Part shown: in pieces, positions 20,693 to 32,406 of the stretch
How the letters are laid out: each line of letters starts with the position of its first letter
How positions within the stretch are numbered: the stretch's first letter is position 1
From: Opeltia flavorubescens
Taxonomy: Eukaryota; Ascomycota; Lecanoromycetes; Teloschistales; Teloschistaceae
NCBI GenBank assembly: GCA_000442125.1
Contig: KE546967.1
Location: forward strand, 1,488,001-1,552,000
DNA: 64,000 nucleotides
Reading direction: 5' to 3'
The notes under the pieces: model-generated
Databases searched by the model: none
Seen by the model: the letters and a program-made list of their open reading frames with translations, nothing else
What the model was told of the DNA's origin: nothing
Made by a program: the position numbers and the translations under genes

Positions 20693-23600
20693 TCATAACT
20701 TGAACTGCTCGAGGTATTTCGTCGCAGCCTCAACCGCCTCGTCCACTTTCCCCGGTTCCGTTCCATTACCGATACTCGTCGCTCCTTTCCCACCAGCCTT
20801 ACCTCCGACGATACTCGACACAGCGTTTGCCCATTCCGATGCAGAGGCGCCTTGCTTGCTTGCATCCTATGCACTTGTGTTAATAACTTCACGATACATA
20901 CTAACCAAGCAGCTTTCGTACCTCAGAAACATAACATCCATGCACTACCCTCCCTCCCTCCTTTCCTTCTTCTCCCTCAGCCGCAAAGAGGTAAACGACC
21001 TTATCCTTGCTCTTTCCCTTCACCCAGTTCAGGGCCTCTCCTAAAGCCTTCGCATTGGCTCCAACCCCTGGCAATCTTCCAACGAAGACCTTCTTTCCCA
21101 CGTTCTCCTTCCCTTCAAAGTGTGCTGCCATGGCGTCCGTAGCCTTCTTCATCTCCGCTTTCTGCTGCGCCTTTTGTTCGTCGAGCTGTGACTTGACCAC
21201 CTTTGCCACTCGCTCTCGGAAACGGGATTTCGTGATCGCAGATATGGACAGCTGATTCAGGTCCTGTTGTATGGCCTTGACCTCGGCCTCTTTTTCCGAT
21301 CCATGCATCATACGCTCTAATTTTGACAAGCGTTCTCCAAAAACGTCCGCAACACGCTGAACCTCGTGCGCATCCTCGCCAGTCACGGCAATGATTCGGC
21401 GAATGCCTTTAGCGATACCGTTCTCCTCGAGTATCACGAGGTCTTTGATGTCACCTGTTTTCGCAACATGGGTTCCACCACAGAACTCGATGGAGACACC
21501 GCGCCAAGCCGGATTGCCCACGTCCTGAAGGAGCTCTTCGACCTCAACGCCTACACTTACCACGCGAACAGGGTCAGGATACGTTTCGCCGAAAACGGCA
21601 CGGACGCCCTGGATCTGGCGTGCCGTGGCGAGAGGAACGTCTTTGGCGTAGACCACGAAGTTTTGGCGGATATACTTGGTACTGACATCCTCGATCTTCT
21701 CCAACTCAGCATCTGAAACAGCGGCCTTATGGCTGAAATCGAACCTCAATTTCTCGGCTGCCACCAGAGAACCACGCTGGTCGATGCCATCACCGAGGAC
21801 TTCTCGCAGAGCGAAATTAAGGACATGGGTACCTGTGTGATTGTTTCGAATGGGCCATCTTCGAAGCTCGTCATACTCGCAGATGACTTCATCGCCGGTG
21901 GAGAATTTTCCATATTTCATGTACCCAGTGTGTAGGACATAGCCAGCATAGACTTGGACATTTGAGACTTCCAGCTCAGCAACGCCATCTACGATGAGTT
22001 TGCCGGTATCGTTTTCTTGACCGCCTTGTTCAGCATAGAAATTGGTGCGGTCAAGCATGATACCAATCTCCGTGTCCGGAGGAAGATCAGTGGTAGAATC
22101 GTGGAATTTTTTAGAGTGGTAGATCGTCTGTATTCGGCCGGTAATATTTGAACGACCAAATTTGGCATCGTCGTCAGTCTTGGTGACGCCAGGCATCTTT
22201 GAGAGACTGCTGAGATCATGTACGTCGAGCTTGACTGAATCTGAAGCGGATTTCTTCTCGCCGCGGCTTGCTTCTTTAGCTTTGAGGCGAGCGTCTTCGA
22301 ACTCGGTATCGTCGATAGTAAGACCTCTCTCTTCTGCCATAAGACGAGTTAGGTCGACAGGGAATCCAAAAGTATCGTACAAACGCCACACGTCAGCCCC
22401 ATGAAGCTTTTTTGAGTCCTTGAGCTTGGACTGTTGTGCATAGCTTTCAAATTGGCGTTCTCCTCTATCCAGGGTTTTTGAAAACGACGCTTCTTCCTCG
22501 TTCAGTATTTCCATGATGTCAGAAGCCTTCTTTCTGATTTCGGGGAACATGTCTCCCATCTGGTCGATTACAGCTGGTACAAGCTTTGAGAAAAATTGAC
22601 CAATCTCCGAGTTGAAATACTTTCTAGCATATCGGGCACCTCTTCTAAGTACTCTCCGTACGACGTATCCTCTTCCCTCGTTGTTCGGGGCTGCTCCGTC
22701 TGTTATAGCAAATACAAGTGTCCTTACATGGTCCGCTACAACTCGATAAGCAGTGTCGATACCATCAGGATCTTCGTCTCCGAATTTCCCCCTATACTCT
22801 CGGGCACCCGTGATTTTCTGTATACTCTCGAATAGCGGTGTGAAGACGTCCGTGTCGTAATTTGAAGACTTATTCTGTAATACTGACACCAAACGCTCAT
22901 AGCCTAAGCCAGTATCGATATGCTTATTGGGCAAAGGCCGTAATGACTTATCCGGTTCTCGATTGTATTGGATGAAGACATTGTTCCAGATTTCAATAAC
23001 ATTGGGGTCATCCTGATTTACCAAATGAGCAGCATTTCTCCCTCCTATTCTATCATAATGAATCTCACTGCAAGGGCCACAGGGACCTTGGTCACCCATC
23101 TCCCAAAAGTTGTCTTTCATGTCTCCAGTCAAGAGGTGGTCGTCTGCAACCCCAACGGATTTCCAGAAATCACGAGCTTCAAGGTCAGGTTCGAGGTTAC
23201 CCGTTTTGTCACCTTCGAAATAAGTGACGTATAATCGATCAGGATCCAAGCCGTACACTTTAGTCAGGAGTTCCCATGAGAATGAGACGGCTTCTTTCTT
23301 GAAATAGTCTCCGAAACTCCAATTGCCGAGCATTTCGAAGAAAGTCTAAACACTATGTATGAACGGATGTTCCCCTATAGACAACGCTACTTCTTACATG
23401 GTGATAGCTATCTTTTCCCACGTCGTCAAGATCCTTGGACCGTAAGCAATTGTCATATATGCTCAATCGTAAAGCTTACATTGTGCTTGCCCCCCGCACG
23501 TATACACTATCTGGCATCAACTTGGTTCTGTGTTCGTGGGTGAAATTATTACCAGGGATTACCTTTTGTGAATTCACAGCACGCTTAAGCTGAGCAAAAT

Positions 23601-24012
23601 CGGATGATGGTTCTACAGTGCCGAGGAAAATCGACTTATACTGATTCATTCCGGCATTTGCGAAGAGCAACGTTGGGTCTGCAAGCGGAACGCATGACGA
23701 TGAGGGCACTACAGTACTGATTAGAAAGTAAACCCAGAAGAAGTACATGTAATTCGTTAGATTCTAATATACAAACATACCGAAAGTGTGCCCATTCTTC
23801 TTAAAGTATTCTAGGAACGTCTCTCTGACCCGAAGAGCTGGCCACTGCTCTTGCGAGCCCATGATAGGCGTTTCTTTCCGGAGATATCGCGATGTTTTGT
23901 TGAATTCACGTGAAATGGCGGATCGTGGATGTTTCCAGAAAGGCCTTGAATAGCCGTAGCCCAAGCGCGACGTGACTCCGCAAGAACCCTCAAATGTTTT
24001 CAAACTCCGCAT
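20693..24012 (-). CDS. ALA1: Alanyl-tRNA synthetase, probably cytosolic and mitochondrial
   Basis: Six exons: 24012-23781, 23708-23563, 23506-23480 (27 nt), 23433-23398 (36 nt), 23345-20922, 20866-20693. Introns are 72, 56, 46, 52 and 55 nt. Product 1012 aa from ATG 24012, or 962 aa from the in-frame ATG at 23862; yeast Ala1 is about 958 aa. Class II core motifs include [35 protein letters not shown] and [17 protein letters not shown]; the editing domain has [12 protein letters not shown] and FCGGTHV (HxxxH and CxxxH zinc sites), then the C-Ala domain. The 50-residue extension is rich in Arg, Ser and Lys, like a matrix presequence. The first ATG has a weak context (T at -3, C at +4), the second a strong one (A at -3, G at +4), which favours leaky scanning. 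The enzyme charges tRNA-Ala. Confidence 0.95.
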
Positions 24013-24152
24013 GCAGCGGACACCCACAGTCAAATGCACTCACTCCTCTCACAGCTATGAGCGATTTGAGGTCTATTTAAATCTTGCAAGAGTACAGTCA
24101 TTGGCTAGAGACTTACGCCAGAGCAGGTGGGATGAAGGAATGGTGATGGGTG
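24013..24152. promoter_or_regulatory. Short bidirectional promoter, ALA1 / conserved unknown
   Basis: Only 140 bp separate the divergent start codons at 24012 (-) and 24153 (+). Both promoters and both leaders must lie in or beyond this stretch, so the two genes probably share control elements. No specific site is assigned. Confidence 0.5.
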
Positions 24153-24799
24153 ATGGAAGGAGTCACAGCAGCGTCGACACCCCATGGCCAAAAGCGGCAT
24201 GCCGACGATAACCTCGAAAGCGACCAACGTCTTTCAAAGAGGTTCAATCTACTTAATCTAGGTACGCTATGTTTCACTAGTTTCTGCCAATTGCATATTT
24301 GTTACTTATTACATGTATAGAGCAGAGTGGCAGGCTTTACATCCCAGTCCAGGGCCATGCGCCAACTGGCGTTCAAGATGAATCAATGCAATTGGACGAT
24401 ACCAAGGACAAGGTTTACATTCACAATCTAGCTGCTGAACTGTCAGACATCGAGTCAGACGAGGACACACCACTCTTTCTCCCTGACATCGAGAAGAAGC
24501 TTTCCAAGATCCCACGATCAGTCCTTATGGGTACGCATCCACCCAACATCAATACCCAGATGGTCTTGTACAACGTTCCTTCCAGTCTGTCCATCCCCGA
24601 GGAGCAAGATAGTGTCAGGAAGGCGATCCTGGACAGTAGAGAGAGGACAATGGAGAGGCAGGCAAAGGAGCAGAATGCAGTACAGAATAGCAAACCATTG
24701 AATGGTCAATCGGAGAATGGCATAAGGCATAATGCTAATGAGGATAATAATGCTAATCAGGAAGACACCNACGCCGATGATGCTATGGATATTGGATAA
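24153..24799 (+). CDS. Conserved fungal protein of unknown function
   Basis: Exons 24153-24261 and 24321-24799 with a 59-nt intron (GTACGC..GTATAG) give 195 aa. The junction makes continuous sense (KRFNLLNLEQSGRLYIPVQG). Conserved-looking blocks are KVYIHNLAAELSDIESDEDT, LFLPDIEKKLSKIPRSVLMG and QMVLYNVPSSLSIPEEQDSV; I recall close matches among Pezizomycotina proteins without a named domain. The N-terminus (MEGVTAASTPHGQKRHADDN) and the Asn-rich acidic C-terminus look disordered. No signal or membrane segment: probably nuclear or cytosolic. An N at 24770 leaves one residue unknown. It is head-to-head with ALA1. Confidence 0.75.
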
Positions 24800-24939
24800 G
24801 GCTTGCATTTGCAGGGTGTCTCGGCTTGGTCGCATTCATCACTCCTGTCTCGCTCCGCTAATTCCAGCGTAATGTGTACCCAAGCTGTACCAGGCACGCT
24901 GGACGACGGCCTTCCAGAATTGTCCGGATTTTACGCCAA

Positions 24940-25631
24940 TTATTTAGACCTCTTGAAAGGATTCCAGGAGCGGATAGAAGGCTCGGGTCGAGGGGGAAGC
25001 TGGGCTTGGTCAGTCTGAGGTGGAAAAGCGTTGTATTCTCTCAGCGGTGCTTCTTGTTCCTGAAGCGGGGAAATCGGAGAAACAGGGCCAGAACGCGATA
25101 TTCCACCGGGTGGAGGCGGTCCTAGCGGAGCAGCATATTGCTGGTCGGGATTGGTCTTTGAGGCGCCTTGCGGCGGCTCATATCGCGGAGGCGGTGGCAT
25201 TTCATTGTGATGATAGGCTAAGCTATTAGCTAAATCCTCAATGCTGTCATTGCAAGACATACCAGGAGGTGGAGGTGGATACGGCTGCATCTCGTACGGA
25301 TTTTGTTGATGTTGATAGAATGTAAACTGCTGTTGTGGCGCGTAACGAGTGCGTTGAGATCGAGGAAGAAGCCACTTCAACAGAATCAGTATAATCGAAT
25401 ATATGTGTTTTGGTTTCGGCCTACTCTATGGTATCGAAGGGGTGCTTGGCCTCTCTTCATCCTTCGCTGCGCATGAAAGTAGCCTCCAGCGAGGAATAAT
25501 ACGAGAGCTAGAAAGATAAATGCAACGACCGCCCATTTGATGGCTTCCGCTGTGTCTGAGTACCACCAGCTATCGTTACCATAAGGATCATCGTCGAAGC
25601 CGTCGTCTTGTCTCTTCCCAAGGTAAACCAT
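24940..25631 (-). CDS. Rcr-like single-pass membrane protein
   Basis: Exons 25631-25425 and 25374-24940 with a 50-nt intron (GTAGGC..GTTGAAG) give 213 aa. The frame is open upstream of the chosen ATG, but MVYLGKRQDDGFDDDPYG is the typical start and its context (A at -3, G at +4) is good. A short acidic extracellular part (DSWWYSDTAEAIKW) is followed by one membrane helix (VVAFIFLALVLFLAGGYFHA), then a basic patch (RRMKRGQAPLRYHRW) and a Pro/Gln/Tyr-rich cytosolic tail with PPPP and PPxY-like stretches (PPRYEPPQ). This matches the fungal Rcr1/Rcr2 family, which in yeast affects chitin deposition and endosomal sorting through Rsp5-binding PY motifs. Confidence 0.8.
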
Positions 25632-26101
25632 ACTTGCAAGGCCGGAGTTGATTACTTGGACGCGTAAGCAAAGGCGAGTCGCAGTATGTCGAAAGGATGG
25701 ATTGGTGAGGGTAGAGACGATGCTCGGAGACCGAGCCCAGGTCCTTCTGTTCAAGCCTTGTTGGTAGCTGACTTGTAGATGAGCAAAGCCAAAGGTGACG
25801 GCAAATTCCTTGAAGCTTGATGTAAAGAGTGAATATGATTAAAGAGAGTGAGAAGATTTCTAGGCAAGTAAGAAATGGTTTGCATAAACAAGGTGCATCA
25901 TGCAGGGGAGGGGTTGCTGTTCATGTGTCAGAAGGAGCAAGCCGCCGACCAACCGGTTGCCAAGACTGACACGCGGCAGGCGATTTTTGGATGTGGCTCG
26001 GGCGTCAACCTCCAGCAGTAAGAGCCTCAATGATATCGCGATAGCACCACGTTGCTATTTCAAGCACACGCCTTAGAGTTACCCTCAGAAAAGTTCCAGC
26101 A
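25632..26101. other. Divergent spacer
   Basis: 470 bp between the starts of the Rcr-like gene and TVP23; no gene seen. Confidence 0.45.
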
Positions 26102-27012
26102 ATGGAGCGTTCTCAATCACGGCCAGGTGATCTGAGCTGGCGTTTAAGCTCGCATCCCATCACTCTCCTGTTTTTCCTCGGTTTTCGAATATGTGAGCTT
26201 AGGGACTATTCCATATTACTCGATATCAATGGCTAACTGAAGCCGTCTAGCCAGTCTCTTCACCTACTTCTTTGGATCGCTTTTTACTCAGAATTTGTCA
26301 GTCTACCCTCGATCATGAGCCGAGAACGTTGGTTCTGATAGCATGGCTAATGCGCTCCCAACTATACAGCATTCTCATCTTTATCATTACAATGCTCCTA
26401 CTCGCCGCCGATTTCTACTATCTCAAAAACATCGCCGGGCGCCGACTAGTTGGCTTGCGTTGGTGGAACGAAGTGGATACGGCAACGGGTGACTCGCATT
26501 GGGTCTTCGAATCTCAGGACCGGTCAGGAAGCGTGGAGTCAGGGGCTCCAACCCAGAACGCGACGGACAAACGGTTCTTTTGGCTGGCCTTGTATGCGCA
26601 GCCTGCACTGTGGGTGACACTGGCCATCGTGAGCGTCGTGAGGTTGCTGAACCCAATCTGGTTGAGTCTGGTTGGTATGTTGGACCACTCTCTTTTTCCC
26701 CGGCCGACTACAGGGGATTCATGGCTTTACAACTCGGATGGAAGGACGGAGACCAATGGAGTGGCTCCTCTGTATCTATTTCATCTCTCCAACTGTCTCT
26801 TGACCGAATTCACGCCCAAAAATCTCTTTGTATTGTGTATGCTAACCAGTATGACAGCCATCGCTCTCGTTCTTACCATTACGAATACACTGGCTTTTTC
26901 ACGATGCGATAAATTCAGTCAAGCGTCAAGTCTGGCTTCGAGTGCTATGTACTCGGGAGGCATGGCGAGAAATCTGGCGGGAGGCTTGTTTAGCAGACTT
27001 TTTAGAGGTTAA
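26102..27012 (+). CDS. TVP23: Golgi membrane protein Tvp23
   Basis: Four exons: 26102-26192, 26251-26296, 26370-26674, 26858-27012; introns 58, 73 and 183 nt. Product 198 aa. Sequence follows the family closely: [60 protein letters not shown], and the C-terminal [19 protein letters not shown]. Four hydrophobic segments fit the known topology. Tvp23 acts in late Golgi vesicles with Yip-family proteins. The third intron (26675-26857) is a multiple of three and has no stop in frame, so retention would insert 61 residues between the third and fourth segments; the spliced version ([20 protein letters not shown]) matches the family. Confidence 0.93.
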
Positions 27013-27812
27013 GGCCACAGTTGGCTCTTTAATAATAGCTCCCTTCGATTATATTCCGCATGCCGTTCACAGAGTAAGCATGGACATAGATTTTTCAAAG
27101 CTACAGGACTTTCTGTCCATGAAATTTCAGTGCTTAGTCCTGTATTTCGCCTCGGTAGATATTCTTTACCGTCAAGTTCCCCAAGATCGAGATCCTTGGC
27201 CATAGGCTAAGGGCATGAGTCCATTGGCTCGACGATTGTCCCTGTAGGTCGACACGTGGGTGACACGGGTGAATATTCCTTAGATCTGACGATCTATTTC
27301 GCTCGCCTTTAATGCATGCAGATACTGATCAATTGATCCCCAGACATAATTTCTCCAGATTGTCAAAAACACCCACATCGTCAGAGGACATCGCAACATC
27401 ACTGCTGACTGGTCTTTGTAAATCTAAAACCTTTCCCGTTTTCTATGCAGCTACGAAATTCGAGGAATTAATTCAAGAATGTCACTTTAAGCTCAAACGT
27501 CTAGCCTTATCTCTACCGCCAGGAATGGTACGTCACTAGGCGATGTCACTGCTAATGTTTTCGTGATAAGCCATCAACCATCGAACATATGCTAATGCAA
27601 GCCGATCTGCTTTTCTGGTGTCCCTGCAGTTCAAATGCGTAGTACCTGCCACATTGGGAGAGAAGCTTCTCAGACCGCCGATCGATAGCTTTCGAGCTAT
27701 GTGTATTTGACCAAGGTTGTTATGGTATAAGTATTCTTCTCCGTCTTCGTCCCAGTTCCTTCTTATCCTCTTCGGCTGTCCAGTTGGATGGTAAGTAGGT
27801 AGTCTCTCCATC
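27013..27812. other. Intergenic 0.8 kb, no gene seen
   Basis: Region between TVP23 and the amidase gene. Short frames on both strands (27312-27539 +; 27536-27814 -) have no recognisable family and overlap the amidase start. Confidence 0.45.
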
Positions 27813-30177
27813 ATGATGTTGCAAAACTCCCTCTTTGTTTTGACTTGTCTGCTCGTTCTTCACGCTCGAGAGATTGTGACGCAGTCATTGAAATCCACCG
27901 GTGGGACGTTAATGCTTGGTGATATTCCTTACTATGTCCCTGCTGCACCCTTTACCATCATCTCGGCTTCTGGAATCAACCGCTTGCAGAGTGTCAATAG
28001 CTTGACTCCAGTCACGGTAATCAGTATCAGCGCAAGGAACAGCAGCACAGCAAGTTTGGAATCAATCATTGGAGACTTCGCCGCGGATGATGTGTGGAAT
28101 CCTGACTTCTTGGAAGGTAGGCTCATTTGACCCATGTGACGTTCTGGAATTTGCACTTGAATACAACTTGACCGCCCTGGGGGTTGGCAACGAGACGATG
28201 CCAGAGGACAAGGAACACATTAAATTGTTCAATATCTTCCGAAATAGATGAGCTGTGGTGTTGGCATCAACGGGATAATGTCTAGAGGCTTGCCTTGTCG
28301 GAGAGAGAGCTTTGGGCATAGCTGAATGTTTCATTATTTACATGTGGCCCTCTATCATCGCGCTGACAGTTTGGTTAGGAATACTGGTTCTTTACATCGG
28401 AAGTGGGAATAAGCCATCATATCCTTCGGGGTCGATCTCACCATCAGGAACGAACCAAACTAGTACGATTATCCCAATAGGCACCAACGGCTCATCAGCG
28501 ATACCAAATGGTCCATATTTCCTATCCGCCAATGGTGCCCTCTACCAGCCGTATCGCCTTTACTCGGATTTCGCCGGAGCTTTCACTCAGCCTCTCATAC
28601 CCAGCTCTGGTGGCTCTTATGCGGCGCTCCCTGCAGCCTTACCAGGCATTGAATCTCCTGCCATTGGGGTTCCCTCCCGGTTGTACTACACCAAAACCGC
28701 TTCAAAACCGCTGGCAGGAGTCAGGCTCGGAGTCAAGGATATCTATGATATTGCAGGCGTCAAGACCAGCGATGGAAATCGGGCTGTGTACGGCTTCTAT
28801 CCTCCCAAGACTGCTAATTCGGTCCCTGTCCAGCGGCTCATTGATGCTGGAGCTATCATTGTTGGTAAAATGAAAACTAGTCAATTTGCAAACGGGGAGC
28901 TTGCAACTGCAGACTGGGTCGATTACCACTCACCATTCAATCCAAGAGGTGATGGTTATCAAGATCCATCGTCATCTTCGTCTGGACCAGGGGCTGGCGC
29001 AGGTTCTTACCCTTGGCTTGACTTGACATTGGGCTCGGACACGGGTGGTAGCATTCGAGGGCCTTCTCAGGTGCAGGGCCTGTTTGGAAATAGGCCCAGT
29101 CATGGGTTGGTAGATCTGACTGGTGTCATGCCATTGGCTCCGGAATTGGACACCGCTGGTTTCTTGTGAGTCTCCTGCCAAACTTCTTGATCGATTCCTC
29201 TTCCCGTCTAATTGTCATAGGTGCCGTGACCCAGCCATCTGGAAAGCCGCCGGGATTGCCCTCTACGCCGACCTTCCTTTCTACGACAGCTACCCGCCGT
29301 CCATTCAAACCATCGGTTTCCCAACTTCTGCCACCAGCGAGGTCTCCACCATCCTCCTCTCCTTCCTCACCCAACTCCAAACTTTCCTCAGCGCCAAAAC
29401 CACCACCTTGAATCTCACGAGCTCCTGGGCTGCCTCCAAGCCAGCATCTGTCTCTGCCTCCCTCCCAGTTCTCCTGAATCTCACCTATCCGGTCATCATA
29501 GCCAAGGAGCAAACCCGCCTTGTCCGCGACCCCTTCTATGCCGCTTACGCCGCCGTTCACGACGGCCGTAGACCATTCGTGGATCCCGCCCCCCTCGTCC
29601 GTTGGGCATACGGCGACAGTCAACCAGACTCTGCACTCACGGAAGCACAAACTAACAAGACCATTTTCATGGACTGGTTCAGCTCCAATATTCTTCGCAA
29701 CGATAGCACGACTTGCAGCGATAGTCTCCTGCTATATACTGGCGGCTTGAATATCCAGTACCGGAATCAGTACAACAAGCCGCCGACTGTACCGTTTGGG
29801 TTCTCGAATGGTCGGATTAGTGTCTTTAGCGAGGTGCCGGACGTCGTTGTTCCTATCGGGCAGGCATCTTATACGTCGAATATCACCGGGCATGTGGAGG
29901 TTCTGCCGGTGACGGTGGATATTTTGGCGGCGAAGGGATGTGATGGGATGGTAAGTTTCCTCACTCCTTCAGTGATCTATTCCCTATGTCTGATCTCTCC
30001 CATTTTGTTCTCTACAATCACGCTTTTCGATGCCTTTCGCTGATAGAAATGTCTACCTCACAGCTCTTCAATCTCATTGAGGATCTCACCGCTGCTGGCA
30101 TCCTGAACGTAACGCAGGCGGGGCAGACAATCAAAGGTGGAGAGATCTTATTAAAGCGCGGGATGATTGGGTTGTAG
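27813..30177 (+). CDS. Secreted amidase-signature enzyme with N-terminal extension
   Basis: Four exons: 27813-28116, 28379-29165, 29221-29950, 30064-30177; introns 262, 55 and 113 nt, giving 644 aa. A signal peptide ([19 protein letters not shown]) precedes an N-terminal module seen in fungal amidases, then the amidase fold: catalytic Lys in [12 protein letters not shown], cis-Ser in the Ser run before [11 protein letters not shown], and nucleophile Ser in [17 protein letters not shown]. The last junction (AAKGCDGM then [12 protein letters not shown]) matches homologues. The enzyme would hydrolyse an amide bond outside the cell; substrate unknown. The first intron is long and its inside contains another open stretch (28123-28250), so an extra exon there is possible; that part is the least sure. 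Motif spacing from residue 150 on is normal. Confidence 0.8.
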
Positions 30178-30444
30178 ATATGCTTTATCAAAGGAGAATG
30201 GTTAATGTTACAATAGCTGGTATTGGCTATCAAAATTTGGCAAAGGACTCCTGCTCAAGGATCAATTCGAAAAGCATGGAAGGCAGTCGCAGTATAGTGA
30301 TGTATATGCTTGGAGGTGGCCATAGCTAGGCTGGATGATACTGCAATCAGGGATGTGACAAAACAGCAGAAGAAAAAAAAAGTCAATATTGAATGTATAA
30401 TATATCATTCTTCGTGATAATACCATAATAGCCATGCTCCTCAT

Positions 30445-32062
30445 TCATCTACTTTTGAGCTTCGTCCATCCACTTGTGCCCTTAGACTTGTCTTGCGACA
30501 AGTCGGCTGGTGGTGCAACCAAAGTAGCCCTCGGATCCTGAGCATCGTCACCACGTACAGCACCACCATCCACCACAACCGTCGAGGCGTCGACATTGGC
30601 AGCCGGATCGGTATCCCTAGGTTCCGTGGTCTCACCTTCCCATTCCTTGCCCTCAAGAATTTCCCACCCAGCGCCTGTCCTGTCATTCTGCAGCAACTGC
30701 TTCACTCGATCCACCACCTTTACAGGGTCTTGCAACCGCCACTTGCGCATATACTCGGCACCTGCCGCGCCGGAAAGGTTGGAGTGTGCGGTATCATGTG
30801 AATAGTAGCCGAAAGAAGGTGAGGAATGTTCCTCTCGCGGAACTTTGGGGGTTGGATTCAGATCTGGATCTTGCTTTGTTCGGCGGTCAAGCGAAGTATT
30901 TGGAGGCCTTGGACCGATCGGCGGTTGAGCACCGACGAGCTTCCACAGATTTTTGCCAATATCACACACTTCTTCCCAGGATTCGTCTCCGACTCCAATA
31001 CCCTGAGTCTTGCAAAGCCATGCAACGTTCCAGGCAAGCAGCGCCGTGCCTTCCACGAATACTGCGCAACTATGTGGATCTTCCTTGGCTAGTAATGCGA
31101 GTTTTTTCTTCAGGAAGAGAGGTCGAGGTCTCGGCGTCAGACTAGTTTGTGACGATCGAGATGTGGACGGACTGTTGGACGAAGAATTTGATGGGGTGGC
31201 ATTCGGAAATGGGATGGTAGAGCTGGTGTATGATGACGACGGAGGTAGGATGGTAGGGAGCGGATACTCACGATGGGGCAGCGTGATCTCTGCGGGCAGT
31301 CTGAGGGAAAGGTAGTGAGATATCAGATGAACTAGATGGGCTAGTATAGAGTTAACCGTGGTGACGTCGGCTGGACTCGCATCTGATATAGTCAGTCATC
31401 CATGGTGCAACCATAGAAATGGCCTTGACCTTACTATTCAGGTCTCTTAAGTGAAAGATTGGCAACCCTCCGACCGCATAAGCATCTGCTTTCATTTTTG
31501 CACCGCGCCTTCTGTGCTTCCGTAGACCATAGAGACTTGCGGCCTCTTTACATAGCAGGAGGCTTGACTCGGCGGTTCTTGTGTGCAGGAGATCCCAGCG
31601 ACTTTGTATTCGACCGATTTGTTTTACCATGGGCCCAAGATCGGCTGCTTCGCGTCGCGCAAGCCCTTGCCTTGCGGCAACAATTTCATCCTTTCTTCGT
31701 GCATTAGACGCTCTCTGGGTCCTAATCTGATTTTTGATTTGGCTAGTATCTGCACGCAGATCTCTATAACCCTCGTCTACAAGTCGAATCCGCTCCTTGG
31801 AGATGCTTTTCTGTACGTCCAATGACTGGAGAGTGAGACATGTGTGGTGATCCCCGTCAGTCGATGTAGCAGCCGTCGATGCCTTCAAGGAGGCAGCATA
31901 GACTGGTTCGAGGCTGCGGTCAACCTGACTGCTGACGGCCTCATGCTCCAGGAGGGCATGGACAAGATGAATCCTGGGCTGATACAATGCCTCTTGGGCA
32001 CAGCCGGCACAGTTGAACGGTAGGCGAGTGCTGCAGGGGCGCTGACATATATTGCAGTACAT
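30445..32062 (-). CDS. ATG14: Autophagy protein Atg14 (PI3-kinase complex I subunit)
   Basis: Exons 32062-31435 and 31382-30445 with a 52-nt intron (GTAAGG..TATCAG, CTGAC branch) give 521 aa. The start MYCNICQRPCSTRLPFNCAG carries two CxxC pairs, the family's N-terminal Cys-rich site, followed by LYQPRIHLVHALLEHE. A coiled coil (about residues 60-160) leads to YGLRKHRRR, GGLPIFHLRDLN, then the conserved VNSILAHLVHLISHYLSLRL and LPAEITLPHREYPLPTI. The C-terminal third is Pro/Ser-rich. Atg14 targets Vps34-Vps15-Atg6 to the site where autophagosomes form. Open frame upstream of 32062 exists but lacks family likeness. Confidence 0.9.
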
Positions 32063-32406
32063 GACGGTGTTGGTGGGTGAAGATAGGCAGATAGGTGAGA
32101 TGGTGGCGCCATAATCGATGAGGCGGTGCGCCTTGTCCGCTATCGCGACATCAGGCACCGATCTACTTTATTGATGTTCTGAGAGTCAGAAGACTCAGGT
32201 CTAATAACTTTGTATCATCACTCATAGCCTGAGCCTCGCACCTGATCACTTCCAAAGGTCTTCCGTATCTGAACTAGTACCTTGCTTAGTCATATTTGAG
32301 ACACACTTTGAAACTTCACAATTCCAGGAATACATCCAAGGTTTGGGAAAAACAATTGTTGAGATAGACGACTCGACGTAAACATCTCTCCATCCATCCA
32401 AGAAAT

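Noticed and set aside
26272-27012. One long frame as an intron-poor TVP23
   Set aside because: Its start has no family likeness; the spliced four-exon model restores the conserved N-terminus and removes a 61-residue insert.
28312-28380. Membrane-helix-like start ([17 protein letters not shown]) for the amidase
   Set aside because: It is the end of an intron with a good branch site (GCTGAC) and acceptor; a signal peptide exists at 27813.
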